Source: Gammaproteobacteria bacterium
GTDB taxonomy: Bacteria > Pseudomonadota > Gammaproteobacteria > GCA-001735895
NCBI GenBank assembly: GCA_020354435.1
Contig: CP070646.1
Location: 1,955,365-2,002,175, forward strand
Direction: 5' to 3'
Length of the DNA: 46,811 bases
The notes under the pieces were generated by a model. That model had not been told where the DNA came from and did not search any database. It saw only the letters and a list, made by a program, of their open reading frames with translations. Position 1 is the first letter of the stretch. Each line of letters starts with the position of its first letter. Below, piece by piece: positions 1 through 7,556 of the stretch. A program made the position numbers and the translations under genes.

Positions 1-9
1 AATCGAGCA

Positions 10-37
10 TTGTAGAAAAACCGTAGAATTGTATACT
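10..37 (+). promoter_or_regulatory. candidate promoter for the zapB-like/zapA pair
   Basis: A -35-like TTGTAG (10-15) and a -10-like TATACT (32-37) are separated by 16 bases, about 80 bases upstream of the first ORF. No other promoter-like pair stands out before the gene. This is a consensus match by eye only. Confidence 0.35.
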
Positions 38-116
38 TTGCATTCTAACATCTGCGCCCGGCAGCCAAAAACAACTGCCAGTTGACCTGCGCCACTCAAG
101 GCCTGATTATTTGACT

Positions 117-347
117 ATGGATTCTGATAAAAACGTATATACCGAAGACGACCTCAGGCAGCTTGAGCAACGCATCGACGAGCTCATTAACACCGTGGGC
201 CAGTTGAAGAATGAAAACACCAGCTTGCGGCAACAAAAAGACAAGCTAATGACCGAACGCTCTCAACTGATCGAGAAAACCGAAATGGCGCGTAGCCGGG
301 TTGAGGCGATGATTTCCCGACTACGATCACTCGAACTAGGCTCATGA
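117..347 (+). CDS. small coiled-coil protein, TIGR02449/ZapB-like
   Basis: A 76-aa, highly charged protein that is almost entirely heptad-like helix (residues about 10-70, rich in L, E, Q, K and R). It has no signal peptide or membrane segment. Small coiled-coil proteins of the TIGR02449 type sit directly before zapA in many gammaproteobacteria and resemble the division factor ZapB in size and character. The stop overlaps the zapA start as ATGA, so the two are probably translationally coupled. I chose the ATG at 117; a TTG two codons upstream (111) is in frame. The family assignment rests on context and composition. A direct role in Z-ring assembly is inferred. Confidence 0.75.
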   Translation: MDSDKNVYTEDDLRQLEQRIDELINTVGQLKNENTSLRQQKDKLMTERSQLIEKTEMARSRVEAMISRLRSLELGS

Positions 348-655
348 CAGACGCTCAACCGATCAATATTTCCATCCTCGACAAGGACTACAAGGTAGCC
401 TGCCCGCCCGGCGAGCAGTCCGCCCTGCTGGAGTCGGCCAAGTTTCTCGACAGCAAGATGCGCGAGGTGCGCGATACCGGAAATATCATGGGCTCGGAGC
501 GCATCGCGGTCATCACCGCGCTGAACATGGCCAACGACCTGCTCAAATCGAGCAACGTCGACCGCGAACTCGGCCGCGAATTGCCACCGCGCCTGAAGGA
601 CCTGGAAAGTAAAATTTCCAGAGTGCTGGAACAGGCCAGGCAATTGGAAATCTGA
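344..655 (+). CDS. zapA: cell division protein ZapA
   Basis: A 103-aa protein with the ZapA layout: an N-terminal beta head (PINISILDKDYKVACPPGEQ, residues 6-25) followed by a long C-terminal coiled coil. The family binds FtsZ in the cytoplasm and cross-links protofilaments at the Z-ring. Length is close to the usual 100-110 aa. It overlaps the preceding gene by four bases (ATGA) and is followed by 6S RNA, the classical zapA-ssrS order of gammaproteobacteria. That synteny supports both calls. Confidence 0.93.
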   Translation: MTDAQPINISILDKDYKVACPPGEQSALLESAKFLDSKMREVRDTGNIMGSERIAVITALNMANDLLKSSNVDRELGRELPPRLKDLESKISRVLEQARQLEI

Positions 656-711
656 CGGCTATTAGAATTTTAAATTTTACTTTTTGGCAATTTCGAGCCA
701 TAGTTAGTTTC

Positions 712-894
712 ATACTGACTACGGTGTTCGTTAGCAGCCATCATAATCCTTGAGCCTATTTATCAATCTCGGGGACTTCCGTGTAACACTGGTGTGCATG
801 CCTGACGAGTCAGGAAGCCTGATGGGTTGCCAATAACCCCACCTGGACCTTCGGTTCAAGGTTGATAGATTTGCGACGACACCGTGGTTGGTAT
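712..894 (+). ncRNA. ssrS: 6S RNA
   Basis: The 183-nt interval just downstream of zapA carries the 6S hallmarks. The closing stem pairs ATAC with GTAT (712-715 with 891-894) and ACGGTGT (721-727) with ACACCGT (880-886). There is a CCTTGAGCC block at 748-756, a GTGCATGC segment near 793, GGAAGCCT near 813, and the ACCTTCGGTTCAAGG hairpin region near 847 followed by GCGACGACACC. These match the E. coli 6S RNA order and spacing (184 nt). The family mimics an open promoter and sequesters sigma-70 RNA polymerase. Ends are estimated from the closing stem. A small ACGAA/TTCGT hairpin at 902-915, with T-rich sequence, may be its terminator. Confidence 0.9.
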
Positions 895-970
895 CCTTCC
901 TACGAATTTTTTCGTTGCTTTTACCGTGTTTAAATCAACTTCATAACAAGCCGGTTTAAGCCGCCGGTGG

Positions 971-2494
971 TCACTTCAGGAACAGCTCGTAGGCTTCGTT
1001 TTCGGTTTCGTCCCAGTAGGGAATCTTGAGACTTTTGAGAAAGGCGTTGAAAGCCTTGTGGTCGCCCCGATCGACCTGGAAGCCCATCAGGATACGGCCA
1101 AAATTGGAGCCGTGGTTGCGATAGTGAAACAGGCTGATGTTCCAGCGATTACCCACCTTCATCAAAAAATTTAATAAGGCGCCGGGTTTTTCCGGGAACT
1201 GGAAGCGATACAGCAGTTCATTGGTCACGCTGCTGCCGGGATGACCGCCAATCATGTAACGGGTGTGCAACTTGGCTACCTCATTGCCAGTCATGTCGAC
1301 AACCTTGTAACCCTTCGACTGCAGTTTCGCCACCAGCTTGTTTTTTTCATCGCTTCCGTGGGTCAACTGAATCCCGGCAAATACGCGCGCGACGGTGTCA
1401 TCGGCATAACGATAGTTGAACTCGGTGATCGAGCGATGGCCTATCAACTGGCATAGCCTTTTAAAACTGCCCGGCCGCTCGGGGATTTCAACCGCGATCA
1501 GCGCCTCTCGATCCTCGCCCAGTTCGGCGCGTTCCGAAACGTGACGCAAGCGGTCGAAGTTCATGTTGGCGCCGCAGTTGATCGCGATATAGGTCTGATC
1601 CTTCAGGCCATGGGTTTCGACGTACTTCTTCATACCGGCCAGCGACAGTGCACCGGCCGGTTCACAAATCGCGCGGGTATCTTCATAGGTGTCCTTGATC
1701 GCCGCGCAGATCTGGTCGGTATTCACCAGGATCACATCATCGACCAGATCCTTGATCATCGAAAAGGTGTTTTTACCGACCTGCTTTACCGCCACGCCGT
1801 CGGCAAAGATACCGACTTCTTTCAGCGTGACCCGGCGGCCAGCCTTGCGCGCCTCGTAAAAACAGGCGGCATCGTCGGGTTCGACACCGATTATTCTGGT
1901 ATCCGGCTTGACCGCCTTCATGAAACCGGCGATACCGGCGATCAAGCCACCGCCACCGACGGCGACGAAGATCGCGTCGATCTTGCCGGGGTGCTGCCGA
2001 ATCAATTCATGCGCGATCGTGCCCTGCCCCGCCATGACGTCAAAATCGTCGAAGGGATGGATGTATGCGAGTTTTTCCTTTTTCGCAAGTTTCAGCGAAT
2101 GCTCCTTGGCGGCGTCGAAATTCTCGCCATAGATCACCGCCTTGGCGCCGTGCGACCTGACCGCGCTGACCTTGATGTCCGGTGTCGTCGTCGGCATCAC
2201 GATAGTGGCTTTCAGGTGCAGCTTCTTAGCCGCCAGCGCAACTCCCTGCGCATGGTTGCCGGCGGACGCGGTAATCACGCCCTTCAGTTTCGGATTGGCC
2301 TGCAGCTCCTGGTATATCTTGTTGAAAGCACCGCGGCACTTGAACGAGAACACCGGCTGCAGATCTTCGCGCTTGAGGTATACGTGATTGCTGTAGCGTC
2401 TGGAAATCTTCGGCATGTAATCCAGCGGGGTTTCACGGGCCACGTCGTAGACCCTCGCGGTCAGTATTTTTTCGAGAAATTTTTCTTTGCGCAT
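971..2494 (-). CDS. ilvA: threonine ammonia-lyase (threonine dehydratase), biosynthetic
   Basis: Deaminates threonine to 2-oxobutanoate, the first committed step of isoleucine synthesis, in the cytosol with PLP. The 507-aa protein has a fold-type II PLP domain with the lysine in FSFKCRGAF (K52) and glycine-rich phosphate-binding motifs (SAGNHAQG, GGGGLIAG). Two C-terminal ACT-like regulatory domains (about 325-507) mark the long, isoleucine-inhibited form; E. coli IlvA is 514 aa. I used the ATG at 2494 because the longer reading frame to 2638 adds 48 residues unlike the family. It is divergent from rpiA, as in pseudomonads. The ilvA-rpiA gap holds a palindromic element. Confidence 0.95.
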   Translation of the reverse strand: MRKEKFLEKILTARVYDVARETPLDYMPKISRRYSNHVYLKREDLQPVFSFKCRGAFNKIYQELQANPKLKGVITASAGNHAQGVALAAKKLHLKATIVMPTTTPDIKVSAVRSHGAKAVIYGENFDAAKEHSLKLAKKEKLAYIHPFDDFDVMAGQGTIAHELIRQHPGKIDAIFVAVGGGGLIAGIAGFMKAVKPDTRIIGVEPDDAACFYEARKAGRRVTLKEVGIFADGVAVKQVGKNTFSMIKDLVDDVILVNTDQICAAIKDTYEDTRAICEPAGALSLAGMKKYVETHGLKDQTYIAINCGANMNFDRLRHVSERAELGEDREALIAVEIPERPGSFKRLCQLIGHRSITEFNYRYADDTVARVFAGIQLTHGSDEKNKLVAKLQSKGYKVVDMTGNEVAKLHTRYMIGGHPGSSVTNELLYRFQFPEKPGALLNFLMKVGNRWNISLFHYRNHGSNFGRILMGFQVDRGDHKAFNAFLKSLKIPYWDETENEAYELFLK

Positions 2495-2596
2495 AGCCCG
2501 TCGTGTCGGTTGCTGAGTTTTACCAAAGTAAAACAGCGCAATGTCTTGCGCTGCTTGCCGCTGATTATCATAATTGATCGCTCGCGAAGCAACAGT

Positions 2597-2801
2597 TAAC
2601 CTGCATATGTCACCGATTTCCTGCCGCGGACGCCGCAAAGCGCACTCTGGCGGCCCGTACTCCCGACGGTCCGCTCGACGTAGTATATACTACGCTTTCG
2701 CGGACCTCCCCCGATGCGCAAGCCTGCGCATCGGGTTGTGCGGCCCGTCACAGCGTCTTTTCGGCGCCCTCGCAACGTAAAGCGGTGACATATGCAGGTT
2801 A
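2597..2801. mobile_element. MITE-like palindromic element between ilvA and rpiA
   Basis: Perfect 19-bp terminal inverted repeats lie at 2597-2615 and 2783-2801 (ends TAACCTGC...GCAGGTTA). The interior is also largely self-complementary: a 16-nt perfect palindrome CGTAGTATATACTACG (2679-2694) lies inside GGTCCGC/GCGGACC (2668-2674 and 2700-2706). An 11-bp hairpin with a 4-nt loop follows at 2710-2735, and the outer halves match imperfectly. The terminal TA on both sides could be a TA target duplication, as for IS630/mariner-type MITEs. No ORF within it looks real. The right repeat supplies the AGG (2796-2798) that probably serves as the rpiA ribosome binding site. Confidence 0.65.
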
Positions 2802-2808
2802 TAAATCC

Positions 2809-3486
2809 ATGAGCCCGGAAGATAAAAAACGAATCGCCGCCGAGGCGGCTATCGATTACGTCAAACCCGACACCGTCATCGGCGTCGGCACCGGGTCCAC
2901 GGTGAATCACTTTATCGATTTACTGGCGGCTAGAATGGGCGAGCAGGTGCGTGCCGCGGTCTCCAGTTCCGAGGCATCGAGCGAACGCCTGCGCGGCCAT
3001 GGCATCAAGGTGGTCGACCTGAACGAGGTTGGCCGGCTCGATCTTTACGTCGATGGCGCAGACGAAGCCAATTCCCGATTACACCTGATCAAGGGTGGCG
3101 GCGGGGCGTTGACACGAGAGAAAATCGTGGCCACCGCGAGCCGCGAGTTCGTCTGCATCGCCGACGACAGCAAGCTGGTCGAAACCCTGGGCAAGTTTCC
3201 GCTGCCGGTGGAAGTTATCCCGATGGCGCGCGAACTGGTAGCCTACGCGTTGCGCGACCTCGGCGGCACGCCGCGACTGCGCGACGGCACGATTACCGAC
3301 AACGGCAATCATATCCTCGACGTACACGACCTGGAAATCACCGACGCGCCACTGCTGGAAACCCAGATAAATCAGATCACCGGGGTCGTCTGCAACGGCC
3401 TGTTCGCGCATCGTCCCGCGGATGTGCTCATCCTCGGCACCGACGACGGCGTCGTTCGCCACAGCGTCGCCAGCCAGTCCTCCTGA
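2809..3486 (+). CDS. rpiA: ribose-5-phosphate isomerase A
   Basis: Interconverts ribose 5-phosphate and ribulose 5-phosphate in the pentose phosphate pathway. The 225-aa protein shows the RpiA signatures in order: [11 protein letters not shown] near residue 30, DGADEAN near 85 and [14 protein letters not shown] near 97. The start is the ATG at 2809, aligning with the family N-terminus; an upstream in-frame GTG at 2785 lies inside the palindromic element and is unlikely. The AGG at 2796-2798 serves as a modest Shine-Dalgarno. A bidirectional terminator follows at 3501-3527. Confidence 0.95.
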   Translation: MSPEDKKRIAAEAAIDYVKPDTVIGVGTGSTVNHFIDLLAARMGEQVRAAVSSSEASSERLRGHGIKVVDLNEVGRLDLYVDGADEANSRLHLIKGGGGALTREKIVATASREFVCIADDSKLVETLGKFPLPVEVIPMARELVAYALRDLGGTPRLRDGTITDNGNHILDVHDLEITDAPLLETQINQITGVVCNGLFAHRPADVLILGTDDGVVRHSVASQSS

Positions 3487-3500
3487 GCCACCAGACCGCA

Positions 3501-3527
3501 AAAAAAGCCCGCTACTGCGGGCTTTTC
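3501..3527. terminator. bidirectional intrinsic terminator between rpiA and rpsI
   Basis: AGCCCGC (3506-3512) pairs with GCGGGCT (3517-3523) around a TACT loop. A-rich sequence on one side and T-rich on the other make it work on either strand. It lies 15 bases after the rpiA stop and about 140 bases after the convergent rpsI stop. Confidence 0.8.
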
Positions 3528-3539
3528 TTAATCCGGAGA

Positions 3540-3667
3540 AATTTCGCCGTCGCGAGCGCCTCGAGAGCAAGGCATTTTTTCGGGAGATGGCGCGAGCATA
3601 CAAAAAGTATGTGAGCGGCTCGCCCGAAAAAATAACGCCGCTATCGCGGTGCGCAGCAGGCGAAATT
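3540..3667. repeat. nested imperfect palindrome at the rpsI 3' end
   Basis: Three sets of arms nest: AATTTCGCC/GGCGAAATT (3540-3548, 3659-3667), ATTTTTTCGGG/CCCGAAAAAAT (3574-3584, 3623-3633) and CATAC/GTATG (3597-3601, 3607-3611). The outer right arm overlaps the rpsI stop codon. It could be a dispersed repeat and may fold into a transcript end for rplM-rpsI. No protein-coding signal is seen. Confidence 0.5.
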
Positions 3668-4058
3668 AGCGTTTCGAGAACTGGACGCCGCGGCGGGCCT
3701 TGCGTAGACCAACCTTCTTGCGTTCGACTTCGCGCGCGTCACGGGTAACGAATCCTTCCTTGCGCAGCGCTTCGCGGAAAGTCTCATCGTACTGCAGCAG
3801 CGCGCGGGTGATGCCGAGGCGAATCGCGCCGGCCTGGCCGCTGGGGCCGCCACCCTTGACGTTGACGTTGATATCGAACTTGTCGAGCAGGTCGACCGTC
3901 TGCAACGGCTGACGCACGACCATGCGCGAGGTTTCACGACCGAAGTACTGGTCGATGGTTCTGTTGTTGATCGTGATCGCGCCGCTGCCGGCTTTGAGGT
4001 AAACCCGTGCGGATGAACTCTTGCGACGACCGGTACCGTAATATTGTTCTGCTGCCAT
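3666..4058 (-). CDS. rpsI: 30S ribosomal protein S9 (uS9)
   Basis: A 130-aa protein matching S9 throughout, including [16 protein letters not shown] at the N-terminus, the [15 protein letters not shown] segment and the basic C-terminal tail ending FSKR. That tail reaches the P-site tRNA anticodon region in the 30S subunit. It is co-transcribed with rplM, 11 bases upstream, in the universal rplM-rpsI order. The stop codon is embedded in a palindromic repeat. Confidence 0.98.
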   Translation of the reverse strand: MAAEQYYGTGRRKSSSARVYLKAGSGAITINNRTIDQYFGRETSRMVVRQPLQTVDLLDKFDINVNVKGGGPSGQAGAIRLGITRALLQYDETFREALRKEGFVTRDAREVERKKVGLRKARRGVQFSKR

Positions 4059-4069
4059 GATATGACCTG

Positions 4070-4498
4070 TTAAATTTCGAGGGGCTGAGGCTGTTGCGCC
4101 GCGTGGTTATGGCTGTCGCCCGCGTAAACCTTCAGTTTTTTGAACATCGCACGGCCGAGCGCATTCTTCGGCAACATGCCTTTGACCGAGTGCTGGATGA
4201 TCCGCTCGGGATGCTCCTGGCGCAGTTTCGACAGATTGGTTGACTTCAGGCTGCCGATGTAGCCGGTGTGATGGTGGTACATCTTGTCGGATTCCTTGTT
4301 GCCGGTAACGCGCACTTTTTCCGCGTTAATAACGATGATGTAGTCACCGGTATCGACGTGCGGGGTGTACTCCGGCTTGTGCTTGCCGCGTAAACGACGC
4401 GCGATCTCGGTCGACAGGCGGCCCAGCACCTTGTCGGTGGCGTCGATAACATACCAGTCGCGTTTTACCGATTCGGGTTTTGCGCTGAAGGTTTTCAT
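4070..4498 (-). CDS. rplM: 50S ribosomal protein L13 (uL13)
   Basis: A 142-aa protein with L13 signatures: [16 protein letters not shown] near residue 16, [16 protein letters not shown] near 51, YHHHTGYIG near 74 and [13 protein letters not shown] near 107. It binds 23S rRNA early in 50S assembly. It is the first gene of the rplM-rpsI operon. A promoter-like pair lies at 4552-4580, giving a leader of about 45 nt. Confidence 0.98.
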   Translation of the reverse strand: MKTFSAKPESVKRDWYVIDATDKVLGRLSTEIARRLRGKHKPEYTPHVDTGDYIIVINAEKVRVTGNKESDKMYHHHTGYIGSLKSTNLSKLRQEHPERIIQHSVKGMLPKNALGRAMFKKLKVYAGDSHNHAAQQPQPLEI

Positions 4499-4551
4499 AA
4501 AATTCCTGCTTGCTGCCGTAACGGCGCTGACTTAATCTACAAAGGGCGCGA

Positions 4552-4580
4552 ATACTAACGGATAAAAGGGCTCTTTACAA
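4552..4580 (-). promoter_or_regulatory. candidate sigma-70 promoter of rplM-rpsI
   Basis: On the minus strand, TTGTAA (4580-4575) and TAGTAT (4557-4552) are separated by exactly 17 bases. This places a start near 4545, about 46 bases before the rplM ATG. Confidence 0.55.
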
Positions 4581-4690
4581 GCCGTAAAACCCTGTTTTCA
4601 AGGGATATTTCAGCGCTTGGATTAATATTTCGATTTAATCGATAATAAGCACCCTGCTCAGCCTGTTTCAGCACCACTAACGGAGCCTAA

Positions 4691-5329
4691 ATGCGCCATT
4701 TCAGCCTGACCGATCGCCTGCTCGACGAATTACAGCACGGCCTCAACACCTGCCATCTGCGCCCGCCGGCGGCCGAGCGCCCCTACCCGGCGGAAGTGGC
4801 AGGCGATAGCGAGCTATCGGCCCGGGAACGGGAGCATGTCGCGGGTTTGATGCGTGTTAACAACGCCGGCGAGGTCGCTGCCCAGGGGCTTTATCGCGGC
4901 CAGGCGCTAACCGCTCGCGCGCAAGCGCTCAGTGACGCGATGCACGAGGCCGCCGAAGAAGAGAACGAGCATCTAAACTGGTGCCAGCGCCGCCTGTCCG
5001 AACTGGATCAGCAGCGCAGTCTGCTGGATGGATTCTGGTATCTGGGATCGTTTACGATTGGCGCGCTTGCGGGTGCCGCCGGCGACAAATGGAGCCTGGG
5101 TTTCGTCAAGGAAACCGAGCAGCAGGTCTGTGCCCATCTGGACCGCCATCTCGAGTCGCTGCCGCAACAGGACCTGCGCAGCCGCGCGATTCTGACGCAA
5201 ATGCGCGCGGACGAGTTGCGTCACGCCACACAGGCCGCCCAGGCCGGCGCCGCCGAACTGCCACAACCGGTTAAAAAGGCCATGACCCTGGTCAGCAAGA
5301 TCATGACCTTTAGCGCCTATCGCATCTGA
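4691..5329 (+). CDS. coq7: 3-demethoxyubiquinol 3-hydroxylase (Coq7/UbiF-type diiron enzyme)
   Basis: Catalyses a late ring hydroxylation in ubiquinone synthesis as a membrane-associated ferritin-like diiron monooxygenase. The 212-aa protein carries the expected ligands: E61 (NNAGEVAAQGLY), E91 and H94 (EEENEH), E143 (KETEQQ), and E175 with H178 (ADELRH). A hydrophobic segment WYLGSFTIGALAG (117-129) fits membrane docking. GGAG at 4682-4685 is a good ribosome binding site. In many gammaproteobacteria coq7 lies near crp and an OsmC-family gene, as here. Use of Coq7 rather than flavin-dependent UbiF is common outside enterics. Confidence 0.95.
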   Translation: MRHFSLTDRLLDELQHGLNTCHLRPPAAERPYPAEVAGDSELSAREREHVAGLMRVNNAGEVAAQGLYRGQALTARAQALSDAMHEAAEEENEHLNWCQRRLSELDQQRSLLDGFWYLGSFTIGALAGAAGDKWSLGFVKETEQQVCAHLDRHLESLPQQDLRSRAILTQMRADELRHATQAAQAGAAELPQPVKKAMTLVSKIMTFSAYRI

Positions 5330-5340
5330 AACTCGGGCAG

Positions 5341-5400
5341 AAAAGTCGGGGACAGTTTACTTGTTTCGCTCGCGAAATAAGTAAACTGTCCCCGACTTTT
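5341..5400. repeat. 60-bp near-perfect hairpin between coq7 and osmC (REP-like)
   Basis: 22-bp perfect arms at 5341-5362 and 5379-5400 (ends AAAAGTCGGGGACAG and CTGTCCCCGACTTTT) extend inward by a TTTCG/CGAAA stem around a CTCG loop. It sits between convergent genes with A- and T-runs at both ends, so it can act as a bidirectional terminator. Dispersed motifs with a GTCGGGGACAG core are familiar from REP elements mobilised by Y1 (RAYT) transposases; that link is inference. Confidence 0.75.
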
Positions 5401-5426
5401 ACCCTTACGCGGGGATGACACCGGAT

Positions 5427-5846
5427 TCAACCGAGATCGCGGACTTCGAAGTCGTGGGTGATTTCGGCGGTTTTCTCGAGCATGCGTGAGGCAGAGCAGT
5501 ATTTGTCGGCCGACAACTGCACCGCCTTTTCGACATTTTTGGGGTCGAGATCACGGCCGCTGAAGATGAAATGCAGGTAAATCCGGGTGAAAACCTTCGG
5601 AATACTCTCGGCGCGCTCGGCCTCGATCTCGACTTCGCAATCGATCATTTGCTGTCGTGATTTATGCAGAATCGAAACCACGTCGAAAGCGGTGCACCCG
5701 CCCAGGCCCAACAACAGCATTTCCATCGGGCGCACGCCCAGATTACGCCCGCCAGCCTCGGCAGCGCCATCCATCACCACCGAGTGACCACTGTCGGATT
5801 CACCGACGAAAGACATGTGATCGAGCCATTTTACCCTGCATTTCAT
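5427..5846 (-). CDS. OsmC-family (YhfA-like) protein
   Basis: A 139-aa OsmC/Ohr-fold protein. It has the family helix with the first redox cysteine in LGLGGCTAFDVV (C51) and a second cysteine in ADKYCSASRML (near 117), which fits a thiol peroxidase-like site. Members of the YhfA branch are cytosolic and poorly characterised, and most are found beside crp, as here (divergent from crp). I do not assign OsmC or Ohr itself because the sequence resembles the YhfA branch. The shared intergenic region with crp is only 73 bases. Confidence 0.85.
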   Translation of the reverse strand: MKCRVKWLDHMSFVGESDSGHSVVMDGAAEAGGRNLGVRPMEMLLLGLGGCTAFDVVSILHKSRQQMIDCEVEIEAERAESIPKVFTRIYLHFIFSGRDLDPKNVEKAVQLSADKYCSASRMLEKTAEITHDFEVRDLG

Positions 5847-5919
5847 TGTTGGAACCTATTACTGTTGAAATGGATTTTTTATGCTATGTTTATCTACTGC
5901 TGGAACAGGATTTTTGAAA

Positions 5920-6567
5920 ATGTCAGTTAATCCGATCACAAAAATTGTACCGCGGCAAAACCCTGCGCTGGATAATTTTCTGCATCACTGCCACGCCAAG
6001 AAGTACGCGGCGCGCAGCACCATCATCCACGCCGGGGACGAGTCGGAAACCCTGTACTATATCATCGACGGTTCGGTGAGCGTAGTTATCGAGGACGAAG
6101 ACTGTAATGAAATCGTGCTCGCCTACCTCAATCCGGGCGATTTCTTCGGCGAAATGGGGTTGTTTGAGGAACATACCAAGCGCAGCGCCTGGGTGATTAC
6201 GCGCACCCCCTGCGAGGTGGCCGAGATTCATTACAACCAGTTCATGCAGCTGGCCAAGGAAACCCCTGAAATCCTGTTCCAGCTGTCATCGCAACTGGCC
6301 AGCCGCCTGCGCAACACCAGTCGAAAGGTCAGCAACCTGGCGTTTATGGACGTGACCGGACGCGTTGCGCGCACACTGCTCGATCTCGCGCGCGAACCGG
6401 ACGCGATCACCCATCCAGACGGCATGCAAATCAAGATCACGCGGCAGGAGATCGCCAAGATCGTCGGCTGTTCTCGCGAAATGGCTGGCCGTGTAATGAA
6501 ATCGCTCGAGGAAGACGGGCTGATCTCCGCGCACGGCAAGACCATCGTCGTATTCGGCACGCGCTAA
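5920..6567 (+). CDS. crp: cAMP-activated global regulator CRP/Vfr
   Basis: A 215-aa transcription factor. The cAMP pocket is visible as [20 protein letters not shown] (73-92), with E78, R88 and S89 matching the cAMP-contacting E72, R82 and S83 of E. coli CRP. The C-terminal helix-turn-helix includes [19 protein letters not shown] (174-192), nearly the E. coli recognition helix, so TGTGA-type sites are expected. I used the ATG at 5920, preceded by AGGA at 5907-5910; the longer frame from 5881 runs through the promoter. Its cAMP source could be the class III cyclase at 35018. The gene is followed by a dispersed repeat. Confidence 0.95.
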   Translation: MSVNPITKIVPRQNPALDNFLHHCHAKKYAARSTIIHAGDESETLYYIIDGSVSVVIEDEDCNEIVLAYLNPGDFFGEMGLFEEHTKRSAWVITRTPCEVAEIHYNQFMQLAKETPEILFQLSSQLASRLRNTSRKVSNLAFMDVTGRVARTLLDLAREPDAITHPDGMQIKITRQEIAKIVGCSREMAGRVMKSLEEDGLISAHGKTIVVFGTR

Positions 6568-6593
6568 AACCAGTATCTGCAGAAATTTCCTGG

Positions 6594-6751
6594 GTCATTC
6601 CCGCGTAAGCGACCGCGCAGCGGTCGTCCCGGAAAGTGACGTCAACGGCGTCATCCCGGAAGTTGCGTAGCAACTATCCGGGATCTCCAAATTTACCGAC
6701 GATAGATACCGCGGAGCCATCTGGAGATCCCCGCTTTACGCGGGGATGACG
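6594..6751. repeat. composite dispersed palindromic repeat between crp and trpC
   Basis: Outer arms, about GTCATTCCCGCGTAAGCG (6594-6611) and its near-complement ending GGGGATGAC (6733-6751), enclose smaller palindromes with GGAGATCC/GGATCTCC and CATCCCGG/CCGGGAT units. The string TTACGCGGGGATGAC recurs at about 5404-5418. It ends two bases before the trpC stop codon, so it forms the shared 3' region of convergent crp and trpC. Confidence 0.65.
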
Positions 6752-6752
6752 C

Positions 6753-7556
6753 TCAATTTGCGAATAGTTCCTGCAGGGCCTGGCCCGGATCCGGCTTGCG
6801 CATGAAAGCCTCGCCGACGAGAAAAGCGTTGACCTTGTTATCGCGCATCAAGGCCACGTCTTCACGGGTATGTATTCCGCTCTCGGTAACGACCAGGCAT
6901 TGTTCGGGAATCGCATCGAGCAGCTCGATGGTCGTATCGAGACTGGTATCGAAGGTACGCAAATCCCGGTTATTGATCCCGACCAGTTCGAGATCCAGCT
7001 TGAGCGCCCGTTCGAGCTCGTCGCGATCGTGCACCTCGACCAAAACATCCATACCCTGAGAACGTGCACCGGCGTGCAGTTGCGCCAGCGCCTCATCCTC
7101 GAGCGCGGCGACGATCAGCAGAATGCAATCAGCGCCGATTGCACGCGATTCGACTACCTGGTAGGGATCTATAATAAAGTCCTTGCGAATCACCGGCAGC
7201 TCGCAGGCCGCGCGCGCCGCCGCCAGGTAATCCTCGTGTCCCTGGAAAAAGTCCCGATCGGTCAGCACCGACAGGCAGCTCGCGCCGCCGGCCTGGTAAG
7301 ATGCGGCAATCTCGGCCGGATCGAAATTTTCGCGAATCACGCCTTTGCTCGGAGAAGCTTTTTTTATCTCGGCGATTACCGCGGCCTGGCCCTGCTCGAC
7401 GCGCGCCTTGAGCGCAGCCACGAATCCGCGCGGCGCCGGGGCCTGCATCGCCCGTTGCTGCAGTTGCGCCGGCGCTAGCTGCTGTTGGCGCAACTCGATT
7501 TCCTGCTGCTTGCGTGCGAGGATCTTGTTCAGAATATCCGGACGCGGCGAACTCAT
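6753..7556 (-). CDS. trpC: indole-3-glycerol phosphate synthase
   Basis: Converts carboxyphenylamino-deoxyribulose phosphate to indole-3-glycerol phosphate in tryptophan synthesis. The 267-aa TIM-barrel protein is monofunctional, with no TrpF domain. It shows [18 protein letters not shown] (58-75), with the catalytic lysine in [10 protein letters not shown], then [18 protein letters not shown] and VTESGI. It overlaps trpD by an ATGA junction and is last in the trpE-G-D-C operon. Its stop abuts a dispersed repeat. Confidence 0.97.
   Translation of the reverse strand: MSSPRPDILNKILARKQQEIELRQQQLAPAQLQQRAMQAPAPRGFVAALKARVEQGQAAVIAEIKKASPSKGVIRENFDPAEIAASYQAGGASCLSVLTDRDFFQGHEDYLAAARAACELPVIRKDFIIDPYQVVESRAIGADCILLIVAALEDEALAQLHAGARSQGMDVLVEVHDRDELERALKLDLELVGINNRDLRTFDTSLDTTIELLDAIPEQCLVVTESGIHTREDVALMRDNKVNAFLVGEAFMRKPDPGQALQELFAN

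Noticed and set aside
1541..2599. 352-codon open frame opposite ilvA
   Set aside because: Antisense to a clear threonine deaminase; composition is typical of a shadow frame in GC-rich DNA and no motif is seen.
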